A stretch of DNA of 6,739 nt. It comes from Anaerolineae bacterium. Its GTDB lineage: Bacteria; Chloroflexota; Anaerolineae; Anaerolineales; Villigracilaceae. The stretch covers positions 1 through 6,739 of the forward strand of contig JAFLCF010000220.1 in assembly GCA_017303735.1 (NCBI GenBank). Reading direction: 5' to 3'. The position numbers and the translations under genes were made by a program. The notes beneath the pieces were generated by a model. The model was not told the DNA's origin, made no database searches, and worked only from the letters and a program-made list of their open reading frames with translations. Shown piece after piece: positions 1-6,070 of the stretch. Within the stretch, counting starts at the first letter, position 1. Every line of letters begins with the position of its first letter.

Positions 1-1
1 G

Positions 2-70
2 CTGAACAATGGTTGGGTGGTTGCAGAATTCGACCAAGAGGCAAGGTCGGTACGATTTGTCCGAGCTTGA
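2..70 (+). CDS. C-terminal end of an unidentified plus-strand gene (partial)
   Basis: Reading from base 2 gives 22 codons ending LNNGWVVAEFD...VRFVRA and a TGA at 68-70. The codons look like ordinary protein sequence. The stop lies only 6 bases before the strong hairpin at 77-117, the spacing expected of a gene using that hairpin as its terminator. This would make the gene convergent with the oxidoreductase at 115-1590, the two sharing one bidirectional terminator. Too little is visible to name a family. The alternative is that this is simply non-coding downstream sequence; another plus frame is also open but runs through the hairpin, which is less likely for a real gene. Confidence 0.45.
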   Translation: MNNGWVVAEFDQEARSVRFVRA

Positions 71-76
71 AATTTT

Positions 77-117
77 TAATAAAAAGCAGGTCACGCTACG
101 TGACCTGCTTTTTATTA
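77..117. terminator. Bidirectional intrinsic terminator, 19-bp perfect stem
   Basis: Bases 77-95 pair perfectly with 99-117 around a 3-base loop (CTA). The stem has a GC-rich centre (GCAGGTCACG) and A-rich and T-rich outer ends, so a U-run follows the hairpin in transcripts from either strand. On the minus strand the last three bases (115-117) are the TAA stop codon of the oxidoreductase, so the terminator includes the gene's stop. On the plus strand it follows the partial gene ending at 70. Confidence 0.9.
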
Positions 118-1590
118 CTTCAATGACTTTGCTGCATTCCGTCCCGCCGCGCCGCTGACTCCCCCTCCGCCGTGGACTCCGCTTCCGCAGAAATAGAGGT
201 TGTCGGTGGGCGTTTTGTGGTTCGACCAGCCCGGTATCGGTCGCATGAAGAGGAATTGATCGAGCATGAGTTGACCGTGGTTGAGGTCGCCTTCGGTGAG
301 ACCGTAGGTGGTTTCTAAATCTTGAGGTGTGATAATGTGATGCGTGATGCGTGATGCGTGAAGTGCAGGGAAGTAATCTTCCAATGTCTTGATCGCGAGT
401 TCAGCAACCTTCGCACTTTCCACTTTCCACTCACTATTTCTCAAAGAGTACGGTGCAAACTGGAAATGGATTGAAACTGTATTTCCAGAAGTCGTAACTT
501 CAAGATAGGGCTTCTCGGAAATCTCGCCGTATTTGGTCGCGTCGTAGGCTTTTTCTAAATACTTGATGGAAGGAGCAACAACCAGAGTTCCTTCGGGGAT
601 GCCGTGATTGCCATTCGTCTGCAAGTGGACTTTTGCGACCGATCCGCGCATTTTGATGGATTGGGTATGCCAGACGAATTCAGGTGGCAAATCCTGTGCG
701 CCGACGAGTTTGAGTAGGGTGTGCTTCGGGTCTGCGGAGGAGAGGATTTGATTTGCAAGAATCTCTTCGCCGTTCGCGAGGATAACGCCCTTCGCAATTT
801 GGCTTTCGACTTTGATACTTTTTACTTCTGACTCAGTTCTAATTTCACCGCCAAAGGCTTTTACCGCATTCGCAAGTGCTTGAGTAATTTCTCCAGCTTT
901 GCCAACGTTGACATTCGCCAAGCCGCCGCGATTCATCCAGTTGTGGATGAGGGTATAGCCAGTGCCCGCGCCCATCGGTCCGAGGGTGGAGCCGTGAATG
1001 GCAACAGCACAAATCGCGGCTTTGACAATTTCAGACTCGAAGTATTCTTCCACGAGTTCCTGCGCGGTCATCGGCAGGGCGCGGATGAAGTTGAGCATGT
1101 CCTTTCGCCCAGCGAGTTTCAGTTCGAGACCAAGTTCGAGCAAGCCGTAGCCTTCACGGATGCCGAAGTTCATCGGCAGGCGCGGCATGATGGTGGCATA
1201 CGCCGTATCGAGGATGCTCGCGCATTTATCCATGAAGCGCACAAATTCAGGGAAGCGTGCCGCATCTTTTTCGGAGATGCGTTTGATGGACTCGGCATCG
1301 AGTGTGAGGTGATTTCCATCGGGTTGCAAAGAGATAAAAGCTGTCTTCTCTTTGACTTCGGGAAGTGGCAGTTTCAAGTCTTTCACAATATCAGGGCGGA
1401 GGCTGCCGCCTGTGAAAACCGAATCGACGGTGAAACCGTCGCCAAAGGATTCGGTCACAACCGAACCGCCGACGATGGCGCGGCGTTCGAGAACCAAAAC
1501 CTTTTTGCCTTGTTTGGCAAGATATGCAGCGGCAACTAGTCCGTTATGCCCTGCGCCGATGATGATGGTGTCGTAATTAGAAGATGTCAT
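115..1590 (-). CDS. FAD-dependent oxidoreductase, PYROXD2/CrtI-like (COG1233), shorter paralogue
   Basis: A 491-aa flavoprotein of the phytoene-dehydrogenase-like / PYROXD2 group. The N-terminus has the dinucleotide-binding Rossmann fold: YDTIIIGAGHNG at residues 6-17, then the acidic E35 (VLVLERR) that holds the adenosine ribose. The C-terminus has the second FAD-contacting segment, with NLYFCGSGVHGGGG and SGAAGRNAA. Family members are cytosolic and oxidise C-N or C-C bonds of hydrophobic or amine substrates; the substrate here cannot be told. It is a diverged paralogue of the 2648-4249 protein, with the same MTSSN start and colinear C-termini. The start is supported by AAGGA about 8 bases upstream, overlapping the TAA of the preceding gene 10 bases away, so the two are probably translationally linked. 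Oddities: two 7-base-repeat tracts lie in frame, encoding residues about 384-393 and 412-418. The carotenoid-desaturase reading is less likely because no carotenoid genes are nearby. Confidence 0.93.
   Translation of the reverse strand: MTSSNYDTIIIGAGHNGLVAAAYLAKQGKKVLVLERRAIVGGSVVTESFGDGFTVDSVFTGGSLRPDIVKDLKLPLPEVKEKTAFISLQPDGNHLTLDAESIKRISEKDAARFPEFVRFMDKCASILDTAYATIMPRLPMNFGIREGYGLLELGLELKLAGRKDMLNFIRALPMTAQELVEEYFESEIVKAAICAVAIHGSTLGPMGAGTGYTLIHNWMNRGGLANVNVGKAGEITQALANAVKAFGGEIRTESEVKSIKVESQIAKGVILANGEEILANQILSSADPKHTLLKLVGAQDLPPEFVWHTQSIKMRGSVAKVHLQTNGNHGIPEGTLVVAPSIKYLEKAYDATKYGEISEKPYLEVTTSGNTVSIHFQFAPYSLRNSEWKVESAKVAELAIKTLEDYFPALHASRITHHIITPQDLETTYGLTEGDLNHGQLMLDQFLFMRPIPGWSNHKTPTDNLYFCGSGVHGGGGVSGAAGRNAAKSLK
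337..357. repeat. Heptamer tandem repeat, 3 perfect copies of GTGATGC, inside a coding region
   Basis: Three exact head-to-tail copies of GTGATGC (minus strand GCATCAC), with partial copies on both sides (GTGATAA at 329-335, GTGA at 358-361). The tract is 21 bases long, so it stays in frame and is read as exactly seven codons, ASRITHH, residues 412-418 of the 491-aa oxidoreductase. Compared with the paralogue, the stretch between the Y-x-P and I-[ST]-P-x-D landmarks is the same length, so the repeat has not lengthened the protein. Confidence 0.9.
413..440. repeat. Heptamer repeat tract (CCACTTT family) inside a coding region
   Basis: Four 7-base units in one register: GCACTTT, CCACTTT, CCACTCA, CTATTTC. 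On the minus strand they are read in frame as NSEWKVESA in the 491-aa oxidoreductase. Bases 422-436 (ACTTTCCACTCACTA) are identical to 2608-2622 in the intergenic array beside the paralogous gene, so both tracts belong to the same repeat family. Confidence 0.75.
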
Positions 1591-1600
1591 TTAAAAATCC

Positions 1601-2461
1601 TTAAGAACATTGTAATTGAAACCAAACCTTGCCAAATTCACGTTTCTCTAGCGCTTCTCGGTGTATCCAGAAATATACTCGTCCGACATCCCCCCACATC
1701 ATTTTGGCATTATCTTCTTCAGAGTCTAGTTGAAGTAAGAGTTCCCAATCAGTAGATCCGGACATTAATTCTTTGTAACGAGGGTGCGTATGTGCTTTTG
1801 CATCGCCATAATAAATCCCGTTTGAAACCATTTGACACTCTATTTGCATGTCATTTTGAATTTGTTCTGGATAACCTAGTATGCGATTTACTAAGCCACC
1901 GCCATCAGATGTTATGCCTTCTACCAAAATAATGTAACTATCCATTTCTTCTCTATTCAAGCCTAATTCTTCTATCAAGATAGACTCCCAAGGTGGTATT
2001 GTCAATTCTTCAAAGAAAGATAATAAACAAGGCGAATAAAGCCCTTCATCGGAAAGGTCATTTGGTGTTTCTACCCTTAAAAGGTCTTTTGGGTTTACAA
2101 AATAATAAACTTGCCAACTTCCTTTGTCTTTTGGATCAAAACCCCAAGTTTCTTGTATAGCACTGTAAAAAAACGAAAGAACACCTGATGAGGGCAGAGC
2201 AGATGCTGCATCAAACTCTGAAATATCAGCAAGATTGATCTGGGCGAGAAAAGAGAGAGGCTCATTTTTCCAAGTTGGATAAAGATGACCATTTGGCAAA
2301 TCTGGGTACCCACCAACTTTGGAAGCGCCAACAGGGATTTCCTCTTCAGTCGATTTTGAAGTGGAAAAACGAATCGACATCTTCGCCAATGAAGCTATTT
2401 TTTCACTGACGTGCGCGAGACCTATTTCATCTAGTTTTGTTTTCAGTTCTTCTTTGTTCAT
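1601..2461 (-). CDS. YwqG / DUF1963 family protein
   Basis: A 286-aa soluble protein of the YwqG (DUF1963) family, whose biochemical role is not established. Recognisable family landmarks in order are SKVGGYPDLP (about residue 48 on), PLSFLAQINLADI (about 68), LPSSGVLSFFY (about 89), RILGYPEQIQ (about 194) and LLLQLDSEED...MMWGDVGRVYFWI (about 242-268). No signal peptide or membrane segment is visible. Length is close to the B. subtilis YwqG protein. It sits between two paralogous flavoenzyme genes and ends 10 bases before the next one, whose ribosome site overlaps its TAA. Its base composition differs: two sampled 60-base rows are about 42% and 30% GC, against about 58% and 67% in sampled rows of the flanking genes, suggesting later acquisition. 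I see no clear Shine-Dalgarno sequence before its ATG. A link to the demethylation genes is unproven. Confidence 0.9.
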   Translation of the reverse strand: MNKEELKTKLDEIGLAHVSEKIASLAKMSIRFSTSKSTEEEIPVGASKVGGYPDLPNGHLYPTWKNEPLSFLAQINLADISEFDAASALPSSGVLSFFYSAIQETWGFDPKDKGSWQVYYFVNPKDLLRVETPNDLSDEGLYSPCLLSFFEELTIPPWESILIEELGLNREEMDSYIILVEGITSDGGGLVNRILGYPEQIQNDMQIECQMVSNGIYYGDAKAHTHPRYKELMSGSTDWELLLQLDSEEDNAKMMWGDVGRVYFWIHREALEKREFGKVWFQLQCS

Positions 2462-2553
2462 GTTTTCAATTATTCACAAATTCAAAGCGTAGAATAAACT
2501 TAGTTTCACAGAATCAACTTCCGGTTAAGGAAGAAGCGGGGTCTTCATCCAGC

Positions 2554-2602
2554 GTGGTCTCGATACGCCCTTCGCAAAAAACGCTCAGGGCTACTCGACC
2601 AC
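2554..2602. repeat. REP-like imperfect palindrome (GTGGTC ... GACCAC)
   Basis: GTGGTC (2554-2559) pairs with GACCAC (2597-2602), and the inner GCCCT (2566-2570) pairs with AGGGC (2587-2591), around a loop containing a run of six A. The halves TCTCGATACGCCC and GGGCTACTCGA match, from memory, a type of dispersed palindrome common between genes in several bacterial phyla. It lies downstream of the 533-aa oxidoreductase gene, separated by only three bases from the heptamer array at 2606-2647. No T-run follows the stem on the minus strand, so it is not an obvious terminator for the upstream gene. Confidence 0.6.
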
Positions 2603-2605
2603 CAT

Positions 2606-2647
2606 CTACTTTCCACTCACTACTTTCTACTCTCCACTTTCCACTTT
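2606..2647. repeat. Heptamer array, six units of consensus CYACTYT
   Basis: Six consecutive 7-base units in a single register: CTACTTT at 2606 and 2620, CCACTCA at 2613, CTACTCT at 2627, and CCACTTT at 2634 and 2641. The array ends at 2647, directly against the stop codon (2648-2650, TAG on the minus strand) of the 533-aa oxidoreductase. It shares an exact 15-mer with the coding tract at 422-436. Together with the adjacent palindrome it fills most of the 186-base gap between this gene and the YwqG gene; the rest of the gap (2462-2553) shows nothing I can name. Confidence 0.85.
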
Positions 2648-4249
2648 CTAAAATCCATCCTTCAACATTTCTTTTGCCGCCAACATGCCTGGCGCGCCCA
2701 TCACACCGCCGCCGGGGTGTGCGCCGCTCGCGCCGAAGTAGTAGCCTTTGAGCGGCGTGCGGAAGTCTGCCCATTGCGGGGTGGGACGCAGGAAGAAGAT
2801 CTGGTGCAGCAGCAGTTCGCCGTGGAAGATGTTGCCGCCGGTGATGCCCGCGATGCGTTCGATGTCTTTCGGTGAGATAACCTGCATGCCCACGATGCAC
2901 TCGCGGATGTTCGGCGCGTATTGTTCGATGGTGGCGATGACCGCTTCGCCGAGTTCGTCACGGCGTTGGTCTGTCCAGCCGCCTTCGAGATCGTAGGGCG
3001 CGTATTGCACGAAGCAAGACATCACGTGATGTCCGGGAGGCGCCATGTCGGGGTCGATCATCGAGGGGAAGATCATGTCGAGATACGGGCGCTTCGAGAT
3101 CTGCCCGTACTTCGCGTCGTCGTAGGCGCGTTCGATGTAATCAATGCTCGGGCTGATCGAAACCGCGCCGCGATGCAGAACCGAGTTCGCGCCGTTGCCC
3201 GTGTATGGCAGCGCAGTGAAGTTCGGCAATTTGCTCAACGCAATGTTGACCTTGCCCGACGAGCCGCGCGTGCGGAAGTTTTGAATCGAGGTGACAAAAT
3301 CATCGGGCAGATGTTTCTGCTCGACAAATTGCAGGAAGGTACGCTTCGGGTCGGCAGCGGACATCACGACTTTGGAATCGAGTTCATCGCCATTTTCGAG
3401 GATGACGCCTACGGCGCGTCCACCCTTGACCTTGACCTGCTGCACGCTCGCGTTGACTCTGACCTCCACCCCAAGCGCTTGCGACGCGTTATAGATCGAG
3501 CCACTGACACCGCCAGAGCCGTTCTTGGCAAAACCCCAGGCGCGGAAGGCGCCGTCAATTTCGCCCATGTAGTGATGAAGCAAAACGTATGCCGTGCCGG
3601 GAGAGCGCGGTCCGAGATAGGTGCCGATGATTCCGCTGGCGGCTTTGGTGCCTTTGAGCGCATCGGTCTCGAACCATTCTTCGAGCAAGTCCGCGGAGGA
3701 TTGGGTGGCGAGTTTGGCAACCATGTAGAGTTCTTTTTCAGAAAGCCCTGCCGCATATTGACCGACTTTGAGAAGTCCCATCAGGTCGCGGATGCTCATT
3801 GAGGAAGGGTCAGGCGGAATCAAGTTGATGATCGGCTTGATGGCTTTCGCCGCACGCGCCATTACGCGGGCGTACTCGTCGTAGGCTTCGGCGTCTTTGG
3901 GCGAGTGACGATACAACTCGCGGCGAGTCAGGTCGTGGTCATCCCATGCGGCGAGGTAATCCCCGTTTTCCATGGGGGTGAACGTTGAAGGTAGCGGCAG
4001 GATTTTGAGCCCGTGCTTGGGCAGTTCCAGATCGCGGATGATCTCCGGGCGCAGCAAACTCACCACGTAAGAAAATTCGGTGAACTTGTAGCCGGGGAAG
4101 ATTTCCTCGGTCACTGCCGCGCCGCCGACGATGGGTCGGCGTTCGAGCACGACCACTTTTTTGCCAGCGAGGGCTAAATAAGATGCGGCGACCAGACCGT
4201 TATGTCCACCGCCGATGATGATTGCGTCGTATGTGTTGGATGATGTCAT
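2648..4249 (-). CDS. FAD-dependent oxidoreductase, PYROXD2/CrtI-like (COG1233), longer paralogue
   Basis: A 533-aa flavoprotein of the PYROXD2 / phytoene-dehydrogenase-like group, close to the usual family length. Residues 7-18 (YDAIIIGGGHNG) form the Rossmann dinucleotide-binding loop, and E36 in VVLERR is the ribose-binding acid. The middle has the family landmarks GTYLGPRSPGTAYVLLHH and GFAKNGSGGVSGSI, and the C-terminal FAD segment is GYYFGASGAHPGGGVMGAPG. The start has AGGA 7 bases upstream. It follows the T-protein gene after 78 bases, which are filled by a heptamer-built hairpin rather than a terminator, so the two are probably co-transcribed. By context it may oxidise an N-methylated or other amine substrate, but this is inferred. 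Together with the 491-aa paralogue it could form a heteromer or cover related substrates. Carotenoid desaturation is unlikely without other crt genes. Confidence 0.94.
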   Translation of the reverse strand: MTSSNTYDAIIIGGGHNGLVAASYLALAGKKVVVLERRPIVGGAAVTEEIFPGYKFTEFSYVVSLLRPEIIRDLELPKHGLKILPLPSTFTPMENGDYLAAWDDHDLTRRELYRHSPKDAEAYDEYARVMARAAKAIKPIINLIPPDPSSMSIRDLMGLLKVGQYAAGLSEKELYMVAKLATQSSADLLEEWFETDALKGTKAASGIIGTYLGPRSPGTAYVLLHHYMGEIDGAFRAWGFAKNGSGGVSGSIYNASQALGVEVRVNASVQQVKVKGGRAVGVILENGDELDSKVVMSAADPKRTFLQFVEQKHLPDDFVTSIQNFRTRGSSGKVNIALSKLPNFTALPYTGNGANSVLHRGAVSISPSIDYIERAYDDAKYGQISKRPYLDMIFPSMIDPDMAPPGHHVMSCFVQYAPYDLEGGWTDQRRDELGEAVIATIEQYAPNIRECIVGMQVISPKDIERIAGITGGNIFHGELLLHQIFFLRPTPQWADFRTPLKGYYFGASGAHPGGGVMGAPGMLAAKEMLKDGF

Positions 4250-4265
4250 AGATAAGTCCTATATT

Positions 4266-4328
4266 GACGATGGACGATAGACGATTGACCGTGGAAAACC
4301 ATCGTCCGTCGTCTATGGTCTATCGTCC
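4266..4328. repeat. Heptamer-built inverted repeat forming a long imperfect hairpin
   Basis: The left arm is made of 7-base units starting at 4266, 4273, 4280 and 4287 (GACGATG, GACGATA, GACGATT, GACCGTG). The right arm has reverse-complement-type units at 4301, 4308, 4315 and 4322 (ATCGTCC, GTCGTCT, ATGGTCT, ATCGTCC). Bases 4272-4282 pair perfectly with 4318-4328 (11 bp), and the stem continues inward with a few mismatches and G-T pairs. It abuts the T-protein stop codon (4328-4330) and fills most of the gap to the oxidoreductase start. The minus-strand copy has no T-run after the hairpin, so it looks like a repeat or transcript-stability element rather than a terminator. Confidence 0.8.
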
Positions 4329-5530
4329 TATTTTTTCTTCCACTCCGGTTCGTAGAACGGCAACTTGACCACTTTCGCGGGTGCTTGGCGGCGATGATGT
4401 TCCACCGTGATTTCCATGGTGACATTGGTGCCAATTTCGTAATACGGTTTTTGCAAGTGGGCGAGGGCGATATAGGTCTTGAGCAATGGCGACCATGTAG
4501 AAGTAGAGGCGTAACCAACTTGCACACCACCCACCATCACAGGCAAACTTCCACGAATAGCCGAGCCGGGGATTTGCGGCGGCAAGCCAACTTTGCCAAA
4601 TAATTTTTCCATGCCGACCCAATCAACTGCCAAGCCGACCATCTTCCATTCAGAACCATTTTTCTTTTCACGTTCTAGCGCGCGGCGACCGACGAAATAA
4701 CCGGGCTTATCGAGAGCGACTGTCCAATCGAGTCCCAATTCGAAAGGAGAGGATTTCTGTGATTCGATCCACGCGTGGCTGGCAGATGTGTAATCCACAT
4801 CGAGCATGAAGAGACCCGCTTCCACGCGTGCCATGTCCATGGCGAGGATGCCGACGGGGGTGATGCCGTAATCAGAACCAGCTTCCATGAGCGCGTCCCA
4901 TACCTTGAGCGCGTTCTTTTCATCCATCCAAATCTCATAACCAAGGTCACCGGTGTAGCCTGTTCTTGAAATCGTGACCTCAACCCCGTTGATTTTGTTG
5001 GTCATCAAACGGAAGTACTTCAACTCATCAACTTGTTTCTCAGCCACTTTGTTCAACACCTTGCGGGTATTCGGTCCCTGAAAACTGAGCGCCGCCACGT
5101 CATCGGTTACTTCGGTGATGGAGACGTCCATGCCGACCGCATTCATCATCAGCCAGCGCAGATTCGGTTCCGCGGCAGTCAGGCGGAAGGTCTGCTCTTC
5201 GAGGCGCGAGATGGTGCCATCGTCGATCATCTTGCCTTCTTCGTCGCACCAGCCGGTGTAGGCGACCTGTCCCACTTTCATTTTGTGGACATCGCGGGTG
5301 GTGACGCGGTGCAACAGCGCAGCCGCATCTTTGCCTTTGATGACATATTTGATCAACGGCGAGACGTCAATGAGCGCCGCCGAGTTGCGGATCGCCCAAT
5401 ACTCACGGTCGAGCACATGCTCATACGAGCCGACGACAAAATAGCCCGCCCACTTGCGCCAATTTTGCGGCTGGCACAACGCGGACGTCCGTTCGTGGAA
5501 GGGGGTGGTTTTGAGATTGAGATTTAGCAT
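4328..5530 (-). CDS. Aminomethyltransferase-family protein (GcvT / T-protein fold)
   Basis: A 400-aa folate-binding protein of the glycine-cleavage T-protein family, which moves one-carbon groups from a methylated or aminomethyl substrate to tetrahydrofolate in the cytosol. Visible landmarks: GKMIDDG at about 99-105, holding the conserved catalytic aspartate of the family's IDD motif; LSFQGPNTR at about 148-156; SRTGYTGDLGYEIW at 188-201, a family signature; then MARVEAGLFMLDVDYT and FELGLDWTV. An in-frame ATG exists at 5611, but it falls inside the terminator stem at 5610-5640. The ATG at 5530 is preferred because it has AAGGAA 10 bases upstream and lies about 20 bases after a likely transcription start. 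No glycine-cleavage H or P gene is visible, and neighbours are flavin amine-oxidase-like proteins, so a role in demethylation (as in DmdA or the sarcosine/dimethylglycine systems) is more likely than glycine cleavage proper. The substrate is unknown. Confidence 0.92.
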   Translation of the reverse strand: MLNLNLKTTPFHERTSALCQPQNWRKWAGYFVVGSYEHVLDREYWAIRNSAALIDVSPLIKYVIKGKDAAALLHRVTTRDVHKMKVGQVAYTGWCDEEGKMIDDGTISRLEEQTFRLTAAEPNLRWLMMNAVGMDVSITEVTDDVAALSFQGPNTRKVLNKVAEKQVDELKYFRLMTNKINGVEVTISRTGYTGDLGYEIWMDEKNALKVWDALMEAGSDYGITPVGILAMDMARVEAGLFMLDVDYTSASHAWIESQKSSPFELGLDWTVALDKPGYFVGRRALEREKKNGSEWKMVGLAVDWVGMEKLFGKVGLPPQIPGSAIRGSLPVMVGGVQVGYASTSTWSPLLKTYIALAHLQKPYYEIGTNVTMEITVEHHRRQAPAKVVKLPFYEPEWKKK

Positions 5531-5557
5531 GGGGGAATGATTCCTTGATTGGCGCGG

Positions 5558-5586
5558 ATTGTACATTATATATAATCTTGTGGCAA
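5558..5586 (-). promoter_or_regulatory. Probable sigma-70-type promoter for the T-protein gene series
   Basis: On the minus strand TTGCCA (5586-5581) and TACAAT (5563-5558) are separated by 17 bases, the standard spacing. An overlapping perfect TATAAT at 5570-5565 has no suitable -35 match. The predicted start would give a leader of about 20 bases containing the AAGGAA site before the ATG at 5530. The position just after the terminator of the upstream gene fits a new transcription unit. Confidence 0.5.
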
Positions 5587-5609
5587 TCACGAGTTTCCCA
5601 ATTAAAGAC

Positions 5610-5640
5610 AAAACAGGTCAGAGTTGCTCAGACCTGTTTT
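5610..5640. terminator. Intrinsic terminator after the PPOX-class gene
   Basis: AAAACAGGTC (5610-5619) pairs with GACCTGTTTT (5631-5640). After an A-A mismatch, GAG/CTC adds three inner base pairs around a TTG loop. On the minus strand the stem lies 11 bases beyond the stop codon at 5652 and is followed by TTTTGTCTTT, a U-rich tail. On the plus strand TTTTGATCTT follows, so weak bidirectional action is possible. It isolates the PPOX-class gene from the T-protein promoter. Confidence 0.88.
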
Positions 5641-5651
5641 GATCTTATCCA

Positions 5652-6047
5652 TTATTCTGTTTCAAGCTTTGCCTTGCGGCTAACGGGCTTGCCATCTTTG
5701 AAGGCGACATCGTCCACGCCCCAACTCCATAACCGTTTGGGATGAATGACTAGCGATGCCCGCCCGCCTCCTTCCACGATTTCGGCTGTTCCATGAACCT
5801 TGACTCCTCTCGCCACCCAAGGCTGGACCGATGCCAGGTCGTCGATCACCAATGAAACAAGGGCGTTGCCAGCTTTGACATTTTTGTATTTGAAGGTCTT
5901 GGTGATATCGAAACCGGTAATAAAGAAAGTCTTGCCATCGAAGCGAAAGCCAACCGGGGCAACATCCGTCTGACCAGATTTGGAAACCGTTGCCAGCCGT
6001 GCCAAATGTTGTGAGTTGATGTAAGCGATCTCTTTTTCAGTGAACAT
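5652..6047 (-). CDS. PPOX-class split-barrel flavin/F420 enzyme (pyridoxamine-phosphate-oxidase-like)
   Basis: A 131-aa single-domain protein of the pyridoxamine 5'-phosphate oxidase-like split-barrel superfamily. It resembles the PPOX-class F420-dependent group typified by MSMEG_5819. The N-terminal MFTEKEIAYINSQHLARLAT (1-20) with DVAPVGFRFDG (28-38) is the usual opening. ITGFDITKTFKYKNVKAGN (43-61), DDLASVQPWVARGVKVHGTAE (69-89, barrel strands) and the terminal HPKRLWSWGVDD complete it. Such proteins bind FMN or F420 at a dimer interface and reduce or oxidise small molecules; which cofactor is used cannot be decided from sequence alone. The ATG at 6047 has TTGAGG 7 bases upstream. It follows the DUF5519 gene after a 52-base gap holding an operator-like palindrome, so it may have its own regulated promoter as well as read-through. 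Confidence 0.9.
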   Translation of the reverse strand: MFTEKEIAYINSQHLARLATVSKSGQTDVAPVGFRFDGKTFFITGFDITKTFKYKNVKAGNALVSLVIDDLASVQPWVARGVKVHGTAEIVEGGGRASLVIHPKRLWSWGVDDVAFKDGKPVSRKAKLETE

Positions 6048-6070
6048 GGTTATGCCTCAATAGTAAGTGA

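Noticed and set aside
880..1539. A 219-aa open frame on the plus strand opposite the 491-aa oxidoreductase
   Set aside because: Antisense shadow; the minus strand encodes a clear Rossmann-fold FAD protein across the same bases.
2606..2647. CRISPR array
   Set aside because: The units are 7 bases with no spacers; this is a short tandem repeat, not a repeat-spacer array.
2921..3802. A 293-aa open frame on the plus strand opposite the 533-aa oxidoreductase
   Set aside because: It is an antisense shadow of a strongly conserved flavoprotein gene in GC-rich sequence and shows no domain of its own.
115..4249. Carotenoid biosynthesis locus (phytoene desaturase pair)
   Set aside because: The proteins are closer to the PYROXD2-type branch, and no phytoene synthase, cyclase or prenyltransferase gene is visible nearby.
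4266..4328. Intrinsic terminator of the T-protein gene
   Set aside because: No U-run follows the hairpin in the minus-strand transcript; the T-run lies on the other side, within the T-protein's 3' coding end.
5033..5527. A 164-aa plus-strand open frame opposite the T-protein
   Set aside because: It mirrors conserved T-protein codons on the other strand and has no recognisable features or ribosome site.
5531..5611. A longer 427-aa start for the T-protein gene at 5611
   Set aside because: That ATG lies inside the terminator stem and before the predicted promoter; the extra 27 residues do not resemble the family N-terminus.
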